A stretch of DNA of 64,000 nt from Chionoecetes opilio (Eukaryota > Arthropoda > Malacostraca > Decapoda > Majidae). The notes beneath the pieces were generated by a model. That model searched no databases. It saw only the letters and a program-made list of their open reading frames with translations, and was not told the DNA's origin. Positions 12,746 through 27,955 of the stretch are shown piece after piece; position 1 is the stretch's first letter, and every line of letters begins with the position of its first letter. The position numbers were made by a program, and so were the translations under genes. The stretch covers positions 416,001-480,000 of the forward strand of contig JACEEZ010005954.1 in the NCBI GenBank assembly GCA_016584305.1, read 5' to 3'.

Positions 12746-13135
12746 CTCATTTCCCAAGATGTTGCTTCCAGAAAATTGTGGATATTGCAATTTTTCGTGA
12801 AATTACTGTGACTTGCGGTCGGCCATCATGGTGTTTACCAGTTTCATCAAGTCTTATCAGCGGCACGGGAAGCTCCTGGTGGTCTTCCTAGCTGACTGTA
12901 GTGCGCATGCGCCAGTTTTCCCCAGAGCGGCCCAAGGCGGTCCTGCTCCCGAGCCTGGACCGTTCCAGCCCGGTCTAGCCCGCCTCCCTAAAGTAGTGTC
13001 CGGCCCGGCCTGAGCCAGTCTAGACCGGTCTAGAACTGTCGCGAAAATGCGCCTTATATTTCTTTGTGTTGTTAAACATCTTTCTTATCTCAAAAACTTC
13101 TCATGTCACCTAAAATCAGTTCCTTGCATACTCTA
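12746..13135. other. Unassigned sequence with GC-rich patch
   Basis: The patch at 12895-13040 is GC-rich, with inverted CCGGTCTAGACCGG-like strings at about 13015-13035. No gene was recognised. Confidence 0.5.
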
Positions 13136-13139
13136 GTTT

Positions 13140-13410
13140 TGGTCTAATCATTATATAATTGTTTCCTTCATATCTTTATCTAAGAAGTGGAATGCCATAT
13201 TTATGTTCCTTAAAATATTACATGTAACCTCAAATATTCTGCTTATATGTCTTACTGGTGATAAGTTATCTTTTATCGTCACTCTCAGGTCCTTCTCTTT
13301 AATGACTTTTGTTATCGGATCATTTCCCATCTTGTATATCCATGAGTCTCTTCTCATTTTTCCCATTTCTAATAAATGACATTTGGTTGCATTGAATTCC
13401 ATTTCCATCT
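13140..13410 (-). mobile_element. LINE RT C-terminal fragment
   Basis: The minus frame from 13408 reads MEFNATKCHLLEMGK, then GVTIKDNLSP-like (here LRVTIKDNLSP) and RNINMAFHFLDKDMKE, typical of the region just after the YADD block in Jockey-like LINEs. It is truncated at both ends. Confidence 0.75.
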
Positions 13411-13599
13411 CTTACTCCGTACAACAATCAATTCACTATTTCAATCAATATTTCAATCATTCCACAGGTCTATTTCTAAAATTTTTCAAACTTTTTGCCA
13501 AATGATTTCACATAACATTAATATAACATAATAATTAATAATAAGCATTGAAACTTTTTTAAATCAGAAAAAAACGAACATAATAAGCCATCAGATTTA

Positions 13600-15348
<1,749 letters not shown>

Positions 15349-15360
15349 TATATATATATA

Positions 15361-16085
15361 CCCCCTCCATTTTCTGGACTATTAGGGGTTAGCCCGGTCC
15401 GGGAACCCAAAAGTCCGGGAACCCCAAAAATCCGGGAACCCCAAAAGTCCGGGAACCCCAAAAGTCCGGGAACCCCAAAAGTCCGGGAACCCCAAAAGTC
15501 CGGGAACCCCAAAAGTCCGGGAACACCAAAAGTCCGGGAACCCCAAAAGTCCGGGAACCCAAAAGTCCGGGAACCACGAAAGTCCGGGAGGTGTAGCCAT
15601 TCACGGACTTTATCTGGTAAAGTCCGGCGATTTCCGACATTGGACGTACAGTTGTGTACTGAAACATAGAAACATGGGAGAAAAAAACCAGTATGGAAAA
15701 CAAAAGTACGGTACAATATATTCTATGACACGACAGTGCGGTATCAGTACGTTTTGGGTCCTTGGGCGGCACTACGGGAGGCATTGTGGCGATATCAATA
15801 ACAGCGTAAGTGGAGGATGTGTAGACGATGGTGTCAATGACTAAGACAATTACTCTTGCCCTCTCACCCTGAGCGGATGTGTCCGCTCGCCCTCACCCCT
15901 AGTGGCGGCATCCCCGACCTAACGGCTGGGAACCTCCCTGCGCGGAAAATTTGAATGCCGTACTTTCCTTAATGTCCCGGACTATTCTGGATATATGTCC
16001 AGCCATGCTAAATATGTCCGGGGGCAGACAATGACCGGGAAATCCGAAATCCGGCAATAGGAGGTCCGAAAAATGGAGTCGAATG
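15361..16085. mobile_element. pogo-like TIR element B with internal 17-bp repeats
   Basis: The termini CCTCCATTTTCTGGACTATT and, from the right, GACTCCATTTTTCGGACCTC are embedded in TATATA. At 15398-15592 there are about 11 copies of a 17-bp unit AAGTCCGGGAACCCCAA. The interior (CGTTTTGGGTCCTTGG, TATGTCCGGGGGCAGACAAT) is shared with the 414-bp element at 29599-30012, which lacks the amplified repeats. It has no transposase. Confidence 0.75.
15398..15592. repeat. 17-bp tandem repeat inside element B
   Basis: The unit AAGTCCGGGAACCCCAA is present about 11 times with single-base changes. The unit derives from the subterminal TCCGGGAA motif found once or twice in the sister element at 29599. Confidence 0.95.
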
Positions 16086-16095
16086 TATATATATA

Positions 16096-16955
<860 letters not shown>

Positions 16956-16956
16956 A

Positions 16957-17623
16957 CAGTGTCCGCAAAAAGTATTGGCCGGAAAAAGCGAAAAAAAGTT
17001 ATTTGGGTGGGTCGGCGTTGTGTGGTGATTCCCTCCACAGCTCGCGTTTGATCATACGTCTGGGACCGTCACAAGCTGCGAGAAGTGTATGGGGGATGAC
17101 ATGGCGGCATAAATGTCACACAAGTGCTCTCTGACCTTCCACAGGAGGAAAGAATGTTACACACTGCTCACGTGGTGAATCCTCTATTTTTACCCACAAC
17201 TTTCTAGCCGCAGTATTTTTCAACCCAAGGCACTAGGATGGCCCAGACAAACTTACCCATAGAGGAAAGACACAAATTTTAGCCTGGAAAGCTGATAATG
17301 TCTCCACTCAAGAAATTGCAATGAGGACAGGGCGAGGAGAGAGGAATATCAGGCGTCTCGTGGTGTCACCGCGGGACCCCCAACCTAACACTGTTCCATT
17401 ACGTAAACTGTGTTTTGGAAGGCCAAAGAAGACTTGCAAGACCACAGATAGACTCCTGAAGCGAGAAGTATGAAGGACCTGCGGATCACTGCCATTGAAC
17501 TCAAAATAAAACATTAATTATTGCTGGGAGAGGTTGCTGAACAGACGATGGATGCATCACAGATTGCAGATGGACCTCAACATAGGGGGATAGGGGGGCG
17601 GCCAATACTTTTTGCGGACACTG
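16957..17623 (+). mobile_element. Internally deleted Tc1-like transposon
   Basis: A 667-bp element with perfect 24-bp terminal inverted repeats (they begin CAGTGTCCGCAAAAAGTATT and end GGCC) and TA duplications at 16955-16956 and 17624-17625. From the ATG at 17238 the first 14 codons hit a TAG. In the next frame from about 17277 it reads ILAWKADNVSTQEIAMRTGR then ERNIRRLV, a helix-turn-helix. Next come FGRPKKTCKTTDRLLKREV, the GRP(R/K)KT hook between the two DNA-binding subdomains of Tc1 transposases, and a stop. The DDE catalytic domain is deleted. It is a non-autonomous relic that could be moved only by a related enzyme. Confidence 0.92.
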
Positions 17624-17704
17624 TATATACACCGAGTGGTCGACTTACGACCGTAATCGGGACCGACCGACTGGTCGTAAGTTGTTCTGGTCGTAAATTG
17701 GCCT

Positions 17705-17727
<23 letters not shown>

Positions 17728-17738
<11 letters not shown>

Positions 17739-17850
17739 TTTGTGCCTATAGCGCCTGTAGGCAGTGACTACTAAGACCCGGATGGTAGGCCCTGGAGATT
17801 CACTTGAGGGCTGTGATGGTTGGCCCTCGCCCGTGGTGGCGCAGGCAGAA
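17728..17850 (-). mobile_element. SINE family S1, 3' fragment
   Basis: The minus strand carries the S1 3' end: CTACAGGCGCTATAGGCACA followed by the poly(T)/A tail at 17707-17737, and GCCTGCGCCACCACGGGCGA. It is head-truncated. Confidence 0.75.
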
Positions 17851-17935
17851 TGATAAAATAATGTGTAATGATATTATAATCATCTTTAAGTCATATTTTA
17901 TCAATATTTTCGTTGTTCATTATTGTTATAACCAT

Positions 17936-18222
17936 CGTATCACTGAGTTCCATCCCCGATGAGAACCAAAATCTTTCTGCACCGTCGAGTGGCCTAAGAA
18001 CACCCACATGCCCTGCTCATTAACTCTACCTTCGATTGCGAGTGCATCAGAGGACACAGGGGGGCGGCATGAGCCTCTAATCACAGGCATCACTATAAAA
18101 ACCCTGTCAGCACCACCATGGGCGAGGGCCAACCATCACTGCCCTCAAGTGAACCTCCAGGGCCTACCATCCGGGCCTTAGTCACTGCCTACAGGCACTA
18201 TAGGCACAAATGTAAAAAAACA
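17936..18222 (+). mobile_element. SINE family S1, nearly full body
   Basis: The plus strand carries GAGTTCCATCCCCGATGAGA (a decayed B box), TTCTGCACCGTCGAGTGGCC, the middle block, and 3' CTACAGGCACTATAGGCACA. It matches the copy at 46773-47093 and lacks the 5' A-box part. Confidence 0.8.
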
Positions 18223-18307
18223 ACCTATATATATATATATAAATTTACTCAATTATCAACATTTAAGTCGAACAGTAAGTTGCGTAGGTTGTAAGTCGGT
18301 GAATAGT

Positions 18308-18850
<543 letters not shown>

Positions 18851-18939
18851 ATCTAGCGTCTTTTGTATTGCTGTTAATGTTTCATGTATAATATCTTTGC
18901 TTTTACGCAGTTGAAGTACAAAAATGGAGGTCAAAAGGG

Positions 18940-19710
18940 TGAACTCAGGCCTCGTCAAAGACTAGGTGACGAGTTAAGGATGGAATAAACAGATTGGAAG
19001 TAGATGGAGTTATGTTCGATGATCCAGGTTGAGGTAATGAATTAATGTTTTCAGACAGTTTTTACCAGCAGAGCAATATTGGTGAAGATGAGGATAGACC
19101 TGGAGACACTGCGCTGGACAAAATACAAGTGGACATGCAAGAAATAAGGAAAATGATGGTAAAACAAGATATCAGGAAAGCATTGGGTCCAGATGGAGTG
19201 TCAAGTTGGATAATCAAGGAGTGTAGTAAGGTATTGGCGGGTAAAATACATATTATTGTGAACTCGCTAGCAGAAGGTAAAGTACTCCGGTATTGGAAGA
19301 GAGCAAATGTGGTCCAAATTCTTAAGGGAGAGAACAAGTAAGAGCCATTGAATCATAGGCTTGTATCATTAACCAGTGTACAAATTTGTGAGAGTATTGT
19401 AAAAAAACAGATGCATGAAATACCTTGAAGATACAAATACAGATTGTCAATTTGGTTTTAGGAAAGGCAGGTCTTGCACTACAAACCTACTAAGTTTCTA
19501 CTCAAAAGTGATTGATAAAAAAACAACAACGCTTGACAAGGTACCACACAGGAGACTGTTATGGAAACTTGAACATATAGGAGGTGTGAAGGGTGCTTGG
19601 CTGAAATGGAAAAAAAATTACTTGAAGGATAGGGAGATGAGAACAGTCATATAGGATCAACAATTGGAATGGTGCAGAGTAATAAGTGGAGTTCCTCACG
19701 GGTCAGTGCT
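18940..19710 (+). mobile_element. LINE ORF2 remnant (RT)
   Basis: Plus-strand frames: 19045-19341 reads QDIRKALGPDGVSSWIIKEC then RYWKRANVVQILKGENK (RT blocks 0-2), and 19415-19654 reads CQFGFRKGRSCTTNLLSFYS (RT block 2a) and LDKVPHRRLLWKLEHIGGVK. Around 19690 there is SGVPHGSVL, matching the G-V-P-Q-G-S-V-L block. Frameshifts separate the parts, the YADD block is missing, and the copy ends at an AT tract. It is from the same family as 10930-11655. Confidence 0.85.
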
Positions 19711-19718
19711 TGAAAGTG

Positions 19719-19720
<2 letters not shown>

Positions 19721-19750
<30 letters not shown>
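19721..19750. repeat. Short (TA)n tract
   Basis: A 30-bp TA tract at the truncated end of the LINE remnant. Confidence 0.9.
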
Positions 19751-19752
<2 letters not shown>

Positions 19753-20072
19753 TTTGAGTATGTAATGTGAAAGGCTGAGGGCCATCTATGTCATTGTTAC
19801 TGTTATCACTGTGATTGTGTTACAACTTTCACAATTTTTCTTTTCAAGACACGAAGGATATATTAGAGTAGAATGGAAGGTGGAAGTATGAGAAGACAAC
19901 CGCCTGTTAGATGGAAAGACAGGAGTGTTGGAGCCTGTGAGTGAGAGAGGGGAGGCAGGAGAGGACTGGAAGATGTGAGAATGAAGTGCGTGGACAGGTG
20001 CAAATGAAGACTTCTGCTGTGGCCACCCCATCGAGGGAGTTCCAAGGAACAGACATAAGTGTTGACTGTACT

Positions 20073-20276
<204 letters not shown>

Positions 20277-20279
20277 ACA

Positions 20280-21590
20280 TACAAATCTCATCATAACTCA
20301 TCATAATATTTTATTTTATAATATTAATTATTATTATAAGATAGATACACTCACCAAAACTCCTTCCAAGGTCAATAATCGTCAATGTAAACCATAAATA
20401 ATTTCTTGATCTGCTTTATGAATGTTATTTAACTTCATTAAGTTGTAGTTACGGATCCCAGAATACATGACCAAGTGATGAGCATTTCTACTCCTAGCCA
20501 AGGTAATTGTAATATTATTAGCCTCAAGAGATTAGTGACTACACTTAATTATCATGTGGTGGATAAAACAGAGAAGGAAACAGTTTCATTCTTAAATCCA
20601 TATTGAGTTCATTAATCTTTGTAGCAAAGACTTCTAAGTCTTGCTGGATCAAAGAAAACAATGAATTAAAGGTATAAGCAATGGCTGTCTAGGAAGTAAA
20701 ATATTTAATTCAGTCTTGGCTTGACTGCTCAGGATAAACAAAGCCTTTTATGTTTTTCACTTATTTATTCAATAATTTATTCAGGAAATTGTCTTGAATT
20801 ATTTAATGCTAATTATTTCTTTAAATCTGTTAAATAACATTCATCTTCTCAACAGTATTTGAACATTTATGCATTTTCATAAGTGAAAAACAGTCTATGT
20901 GCACACACTGTGTGCATCAAACATTTTCCCTGTCCAGCATGTAGCTACTCGTACTATCATGGGGACATCTGAATAGTCACTACATACACTGCTTATGCAA
21001 TTGGAATTCATAAGGTAGTTTTAAACTTCCCTATTTAAATGAAATATGAACAGGATGTGCTGTGTTTCATAAAACATATGCAATCAATGCTGTTTACAAA
21101 AAGCTAACATTACTTAAGCATTATCCACACTTTCCGCAGACTTTCTTATTTTTGGCACTTACAACCTTCTGTATATGCTGTAACATGAAAACATACTTAT
21201 GTATGATTAAACTGATGGCCATTCTACAGCCTGACTCTCATGTGCAGCATGATCAGATGAGCCCAAATTTCCCTCCACAAAGCTATCTGAGACTAGTGCT
21301 ACCATAGCACTGGTCAAAAGGGATAGCAACAGCAGATTTGATTAATAAAAGAAATTCCATAATTTGGATGTGATGTTTAGGGGAATTTATTTTTCACTGC
21401 CGATGCTGAGAAGCAAGTATGTCTGATTTCACAGACAACACCAACAATGCATTTTCACTGAATAAAGAAGCAATCTTTTAATTACAAATATACGATGTAA
21501 CAATAATTGAATTAATTAATTGTTACATATATTACATATTTAATTTCCTGCTTCTATTAATGCTGATACATCAAATACAGGGTCATCAAC
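20280..21590. other. Unassigned intronic sequence
   Basis: AT-rich, read on both strands. No exon-like or element-like structure was recognised. Confidence 0.6.
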
Positions 21591-21960
21591 AAGTTCTTTT
21601 GCGATGATAAGAGCAACCCCGGCGCTACAATTGGGAGCCGCCATCTTGGTAGCAATAAGTATTGTGAAAGCGTTCAGTAGGGGGGCTGTGGGGGGCCTGC
21701 GCTACTGAACACAGCTCTTGTGTTCTACTGACCTCGCTATCTACGACATCAAGGCCCAAGCTAAGCAACAACGTGAATTTATTTACGTGACTGACACTCT
21801 TAAGGCTGCAGAAAATTTATAGTTTTAGTTTTTAAGTATTTATGGGTACACCTTGAGTATTTGTGAAGTATTACATGTTCCCGCATCCGGAACTTTCTCA
21901 CATCCGGTACACCCTTGGTCCCAATGATGCCGGATAAAGGGAGTTCCAGTGTATTTGAAA
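21591..21960 (-). other. Possible pogo-like terminus
   Basis: Reading the minus strand from about 21953, ACTGGAACTCCCTTTATCCG begins next to a TA and is followed by repeated ATCCGGNA motifs, which resemble pogo-type terminal and subterminal sequences. No partner end was identified, so the limits are uncertain. Confidence 0.4.
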
Positions 21961-22324
21961 CATAGGAATGAAAGTAGTCATGCGTGAATTCACCAAAGAA
22001 TATCACGAGGGAGGAATATTAAAATATGGTTTTGGAATGAAATGCCATTACAGTTCTCTAAGCAAAAGAAGAGACCACACTGCCGGGTGTATAAGTGAGT
22101 GACTATGGATGTGGCATATGAAATGAGGAGGATGAAGGAATACTAAAGGAATGCACTATTTCTGTTATGTGCAAATCTGTATGTTATGAGACATTATACT
22201 GATTCCATATGAATCACATGATGTTAGGCACATCACTGACCATTCCGAACTAGGAGACATGAACTGAGGTGAGTTGGGGATGAAAGCTGATTATGCATGA
22301 AGTGACTCCCACCATTATCAATTA

Positions 22325-23080
22325 CAGTATGATCGCATTATATGAGCATTCGTTATACAAGAATTCAATGACACGAGATTAATGAATTTGCAGCCTAATC
22401 TAGTGTACAAGTAAAACTTGCTCAATGATATGACCATACCAGCCTGCATATTTTTCATTTTTTTGCTTATGCAGCCTGTGCAAAGTAAAAAAAAAATCTT
22501 TCTTTTTTTACGTATACTTATCTTTGTAAAAAAAAATAACACATGTTATATGTGATATACCCAGTGGCGTAAATATGAAAAAGGGAGTTAGTGACACGGT
22601 GGTAGTGGGAAAAACTAGTCTTTAAATCACTGAAGGCATTACTTCTACAGGCAAGGCAAACTGTGATCTGTACACCTCCTCACCTGGCACCAGGCACTGT
22701 TTATCACTTATATCCTCCCTGCCTCTGATCACGGGCCTCTGTGCGTCGGGAGCAGCCAAGGAAACACAGGACGGAAGTAATTGAGGTAATTGATGCGCCT
22801 TTAATTTGCATGTCAGCGATGTTTCTCTGTCGTTGTCCTTTATCTCCTCCCACTACCTGTGTCCTTTCAGTGCTGCCTGCCAAATACACCATACACTTCT
22901 GTAAGTCTAATGTACAAGGTGTGTTTTATTGTAACAAGCCTTTTAAATTTTTCAATATTTGGTGCCAATGTGGTTTTTGAATAATTTCATAAATCATTAA
23001 ATGTAAAAGGCACATAGGCACAAAAGATTGAAAGCTAAGCAGGTTCTAGTCACAATGAAACAAATGCAACACATTACACT
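22325..23080 (+). repeat. Dispersed repeat family E, copy 2
   Basis: It starts ACAGTATGATCGCATTATAT and shares long blocks in the same order with the minus-strand copy at 13600-14475 (TTCAATGACACGAGATTAAT region, GGGAGCAGCC block, CACCATACACTTCTGTAAGT block). It is non-coding as far as can be seen. Confidence 0.6.
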
Positions 23081-23389
23081 TCAGCCAGATACAAACTCTT
23101 TGTGTATCCTTGTAATGTATCGTCATTGTGTGTCAGAGTGGTCGCGCAAGAGCGGCACCATTGTGTGTCTAAAGGTGATACGAAAATACACTACGTGCCC
23201 TAATGACCAATTGTTGACCCTAATCTCATGTTCTCTTTTTGATATTCACACAGTGATGATCCACAGGGAGTGATGCAATGTAATGTATCACCCAGTGATA
23301 TGCAAGGACATATGATACACAGATATACAACAAGTGTATATCCAGGTTTAATGGTAGTATATTAGCTCTCCAATGCGAATGAGTGAGAA

Positions 23390-25441
23390 TGAATGAATGA
23401 GTATTCGCCAAAATGGTTATAATGGACTGCGCTACCAACGTAAGTAAAACTTTCCAAGATCTCAATGTACTCGCCACACGCATGAACAGACTGTACTGTT
23501 TCATCTAGTAAGCCTCCAAACACCTGGACTTTGGTCATGAGTCAGGAGACCTCAAGTCCCAAAGGCTTTGCCTCCTCGTGCAGTGCTTCGAGAGCCATCA
23601 CCAGGACCTCCAGCGACTCAGCAAAGATTTTTTTTTTTTTTTTTAACGTTGAAGCCTATAGCGCCTGTAGGCTATTATGTTTTTCCTTGAGGGCTCAGGT
23701 GGTGGGCCCTGCACATTCTGGAGGGTCGTGATCATTGTCCCTCCGCCCGTTGGTGGCGCAGGCTGGATTTTTTATAGTGACACCTGTGATGTTATAGGTG
23801 AAGGTCCATTTTCTGTGATGGTCTACCCTCAGTTCAGGCTCATACTGCCACCTGTTGTCCCTCGGCCGCACTTGAAGTCACAGTCGAAAGAACAGGAATG
23901 CATCATGTGGGTTTCTTCAGCCACTTGATGATGGATTTACAGTTGCTCCTTGGTGGGACTTGAACTCGGGACCTTGTGCTCACCTCCCAGGCTCTTGTCG
24001 ACCACGTTAAAGATGGCCAAAAGAGTTGTCCCCGGCAGGATTCGAACTCAGGACATCGAGCTCACCACTCCAAGACTAACCACTTGGCCACTGCCTCCCC
24101 GAAGATTACTGCATCATCGGCAAAAACAAGATTAGTGATCTTGGTGTTGCTGAGAGATGCTCCACAATCACTCTGATCTACAACTTTGCCCAATACCCAG
24201 TCCATACAAGTGTTGAAAAGTGATAGGGCAAGGACGCACCCTTGCCTCATTCCTGTATTCATAGGAAAAAAGCTGGATACACCTCCCCCACACTTCACAG
24301 CACTCTCAGTCCTAGAGTACAGGCCAGTCATCAAACCAATAGTCCTTGCAGGAATCACGTGAAGTCGCAAAAGATCCCAGAGTGAATCACGATGCACTGA
24401 GTCAAACGCCTTCTTGAGATCAACATAGGCTGCAAGCATCCCCTGTCGAAACTCATGTCGGCGTTCCACCAGGACACGAAGCACTAGGATACAGTCCGTT
24501 GTTGACTTACCAGGCGTGACCCAGGCTGCTGAGGTCTCTGATGCTTCAACAGATGGCTGCAGATCCGAGTCAGCAATAGATGGGCAAGCACCTTGCCTGG
24601 CACGCTGATCAGTGTAACATCGCAGTAATTGTTGCGGTCCTGACCTTTTCCCTTTCCAGATAGGGACAACCAGCCCCCTTTTCCAGGCAGGAGGAATGGT
24701 ACCTGATTGCTACATGGCAGTCAGGACAGCATGCAATCAGCGGATCATGGCCTCACCCCCAGCTTTGAGGAACTCTGCACTCATATTACAAACACCAGCT
24801 GCCTTTCCACCCCTCAACTTTGCTACACCCTCTCTGACTTCGTCAAGAGAGGGTGCAGTTTCGTCAATGGGAGAATCGGCATCCACTACCCGTAATCCAG
24901 TGGTGTGAAGCTGCCCAATTGGAGGGTCCACCGTGAACAACGGCCCAAAGTACTCAGCCCAACGAGCCATCTGCCCATCCATGTCCAACACGAGGCGCCC
25001 ATCTGCTGCTTGGATAGCACTCGCCCGAGATGGAGACTTGGAACTAATCTTCTTCAGGGCTCGGTAGGCGGGTCGGAGGTCATTAGCGTTCAAATAGGCC
25101 TCGATATCCTCAGCGAGACTTCTGACATACCTCTCCTTGTCTCTCCCCAGGAGGGTTCTAGTCCAGCATGACAGAGCCCTGTACTGGTCCTGGTTCCCAG
25201 CAAGCCTGGCACCGCGACTCTCCTTGATATTCTCCAGCGTCTCCGTCGAGGCAAAACCACGCCGTGACCTCTGGCGCTGCCCAATAGACTCCTTGGCAGC
25301 CTGGAGAGTTTCACGTTTGAAGGTATCCCACAGTTCTACAGGGTCCTCGAGGGCACCGAGCACATTAAACCGATTTGAGACTGCCACCGCGTACTCAAGG
25401 GCACATGTCAAGTCCTTCAGCTTCATATACTGCTGAAGCAA
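23390..25441 (-). mobile_element. LINE ORF2 remnant with most of the RT domain
   Basis: Minus frames in order: 25441-24737 is a 235-residue pre-RT and RT block 0-1 region (GGKAAGVCNMSAEFLKAGGE). At 24730-24640 is TIPPAWKRGLVVPIWKGKGQ. At 24484-24100 are AAYVDLKKAFDSVHRDSLWD, the first Asp block, GMRQGCVLALSLFN, and NLVFADDAVIF with the FADD catalytic pair. The frame is cut by a SINE (23628-24105) and resumes at 23627-23520 as ESLEVLVMALEALHEEAKPL. At least one frameshift lies near 24484. It differs in family from the 10.9 and 18.9 kb LINEs. Confidence 0.88.
23628..24105 (-). mobile_element. Dimeric tRNA-derived SINE inside a LINE
   Basis: Read on the minus strand it begins GGGGAGGCAGTGGCCAAGTG (A-box-like TGGCCAAGTGG) and has a B box GAGTTCGAATCC. 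A second tRNA-like unit follows (GTGGTCGACAAGAGCC, then B-like GAGTTCAAGTCC). The body ends with AGCCTACAGGCGCTATAGGC and a poly(A) tail (T-run 23629-23644). Flanking AAGATT is duplicated on both sides. The shared 3' end places it with family S1. Confidence 0.85.
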
Positions 25442-26568
25442 GGAGAGTAACTGCCTTCTCTGGCCTCATGCATAACTTCACATTAGGCAAAATATTTTCA
25501 GGGATGAATCTGTATGTGTGCATAACATGTTTTACGAGAATACCAACTCCAAATCATCTATATCATGTCAATGAGCCCCAGACATAACTACGTCACGGTT
25601 TGTTTAGCGCGGTCGGCGCGGTGCATTGTGGGGATAAGTCGGAGTCACCGCGGGTGGACCTACGAAGGGAAACTTACGACGATGGAAGAATTTAGAGTTA
25701 TTTTGAGCTAAATTGATATTCCAGGTGCTATATTACTGTGTTCTGTTCTCGCTGACAACACTAGAGAAGACCTGAAGTAATGGCTGATGTGCAGAGGCTT
25801 CTAAACCAGGAAAACAGAGTCATAACAGAGCCTCGTCAAGAGGTAAGCAAGTGGTAGGTAGTACGTATTGTGTCCCTACCACTTGCTTACCTCTAAATGA
25901 GACTCTGCCGTAGCTGTTTTCTTGGTTTAGAAGCCTCTGCACATCAGCCATCACCTCAGGTCTTCTGTAGTGTTGTCAGCGAGAACACAGCATGGAAATA
26001 TAGCACCTGGAATATCAATTTCGCCCAAAACAACTCGAAATTTTTGCTTCGTCGTAGTCTTCTCTTTGTAGGATGTACATATTCATGGTTATGATAGTAT
26101 TAAAATACCTTATTAATTGAGTTCCTTTTGTTGTCTTTCCTCATAATAAGTAGTGGTATACATCATGGTTTAAGTGTTACTTGACGAGCCAATGCAATAA
26201 GAGAAAATTGAAGTTAACATGAGTTTCCCAATTTTGTAGTCATACAAGTTTGAATAGGTATAGACCAATATAGGTATGCATGTATATATTTATATATATA
26301 CTACTATTTACGTTCTGATATGTTAAAATTTGCGGGGAATGGTGATGAAGTAGATGCATGAAGGCAGTACAAATAATAAGCAGTCTCCTAGAAGCAGTTT
26401 TATCACTGTAGTTTTGGCACATGCCACTTGTGCAGTGAACAGTTAAGATGTTTACTCATTGTCCTTCCTCTCATCATGCGCCCCAAAGATCTAACTACTT
26501 TCCTTCCTTGTAGGCCTCTCTCTCTTATCTCCCCTTCCGTGCTTCCATACTTTCACGGGATTGAACCA

Positions 26569-27360
26569 TTACTGTCCATTCATCATTATTTTATATTGCT
26601 TCTGGCTCTCAACTGTCATGCTAATTTGATTTTCAAACTCAATAACTTCACTCCTTAATTTTTTAAATACCATCACTTCCCTCTCGGCCACATTAACTTT
26701 CAGTTTCCTCCTCACACAAACAGTACTGAATTTACTTATCAATTTTTGCAAATCTTTTTTACTCTCTGTTAGTAGTACAGTGTCATCTGCAAACACTATA
26801 ATATTGAGCTTCCCTTTTATATTATCTATACTCATCTCTATACCAACATCACCAACCTTTGCTTTGATTTGTCTTATTACTCCATCCATAAACAAGTTGC
26901 ATAACCACGGTGACATTACCCATCCTTGCCTCATGGTACCTGGTACTCTCGTCTACCGAAATTCTCGTCCCTACATAAATCGGGAAAACTCGCCGACGGT
27001 AATGGTTAGGTTAGGTTAGGTTACCGTTAGATTAGGTAAAGGTCAGGTTAGGTTAGGTATTCATAATCACAGGTAAAAGCTTATTAGTTATACATACATA
27101 CTCCACTCCATACACACTCTTTAACCCTTCAATACATCCCACATTCCCTCCCAGTCTACTCTGTCATATGCTTTCTCTAAATCCATGAATGCAGCATACA
27201 TCTTCTTGTCTTTTGCTAACATTGTCTTAATTATCATTCGCATATCTAAGATCTGATCTACACAACCTTTCCCAGTTCTAAATCTGCCTTGCTCCTCACT
27301 AACCTTGCCATTTGTGATTTTTTGTACTCTTCCAATTATGAATTTACCATACAGTTTGCC
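26569..27360 (-). mobile_element. LINE RT fragment in foldback core
   Basis: At 27360-27110 the minus strand reads GRFRTGKGCVDQILDMRMII (RT block 2) and AAFMDLEKAYDRVDW (first catalytic Asp). After about 150 bp of foreign sequence it continues at 26934 with RQGWVMSPWLCNLFMDGV and NIIVFADDTVLLTESKKDL (FADD pair). The interrupting piece at 26940-27090 contains GGTTAGGTTAGGTTAGG. Confidence 0.85.
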
Positions 27361-27639
27361 TCATCACTGTGGAGTACATGATGACTCAATGAAGCTAAAT
27401 ATAAGCCAACCTGGTAACAACATTGCCAATCTAGCTAATCACAGCCCTGGATTTAGTCATTAAATCTACTGTGGCCAACCATGGATCGAGTCAGAACTCC
27501 TCCTTCAGTTCACAATCAGATACCACAAAGGAAATAAATTCAACATGACATGAATTATGCAAACTCATAAGAAAAATTAAGGTTTACTATAAGACAAGAA
27601 AGAAAAAAAATAGGTAAAGAATCGTTTTATAGTGACTCT

Positions 27640-27955
27640 CTCTATTTTCAAACGCAACTATAATTTTCTGGTAGATTTTGATGTGTTTTGAAAGAATCTG
27701 ACCTTGGATTTTCTTGGCAATAAATAGATATTATTTTTATCCTCTTGAATCCACCTGTGGAAAAATAGTGATTTCCAAGAAAAACAAACCAGATTATTCC
27801 AAAACACATAAATATCAACCAGAAAAATATAGGTCATGAATAAAATTAAACAAAACCTAACGTTAACCTTACTAACCTAACCTGTCCATGTTTATAGGCC
27901 TGGGAGAGGTGTCCGGCCCGCGGTCTGGACTGTGCTGATGGCGACGGCGGAGTTT
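27640..27955 (-). mobile_element. Foldback MITE family M, copy 2
   Basis: An inverted-orientation copy of 6575-6900. The GC-rich head at 27890-27955 and the stems TTTTCTGGTAGATTTTGATG and AACCAGAAAAATATAGG match when reversed, as does the internal AGGTTAGGTTAG stretch. Confidence 0.7.

Noticed and set aside
24030..24103. tRNA genes at SINE heads (also 31257-31332, 46774-46850, 52907-52985)
   Set aside because: A- and B-box strings are present but acceptor-stem pairing is not, and each is followed by a shared SINE body and tail.
27000..27050. Telomere or interstitial telomeric repeat (TTAGG)n
   Set aside because: Only three or four units, inside or beside dispersed foldback elements. Similar short runs recur in the window.
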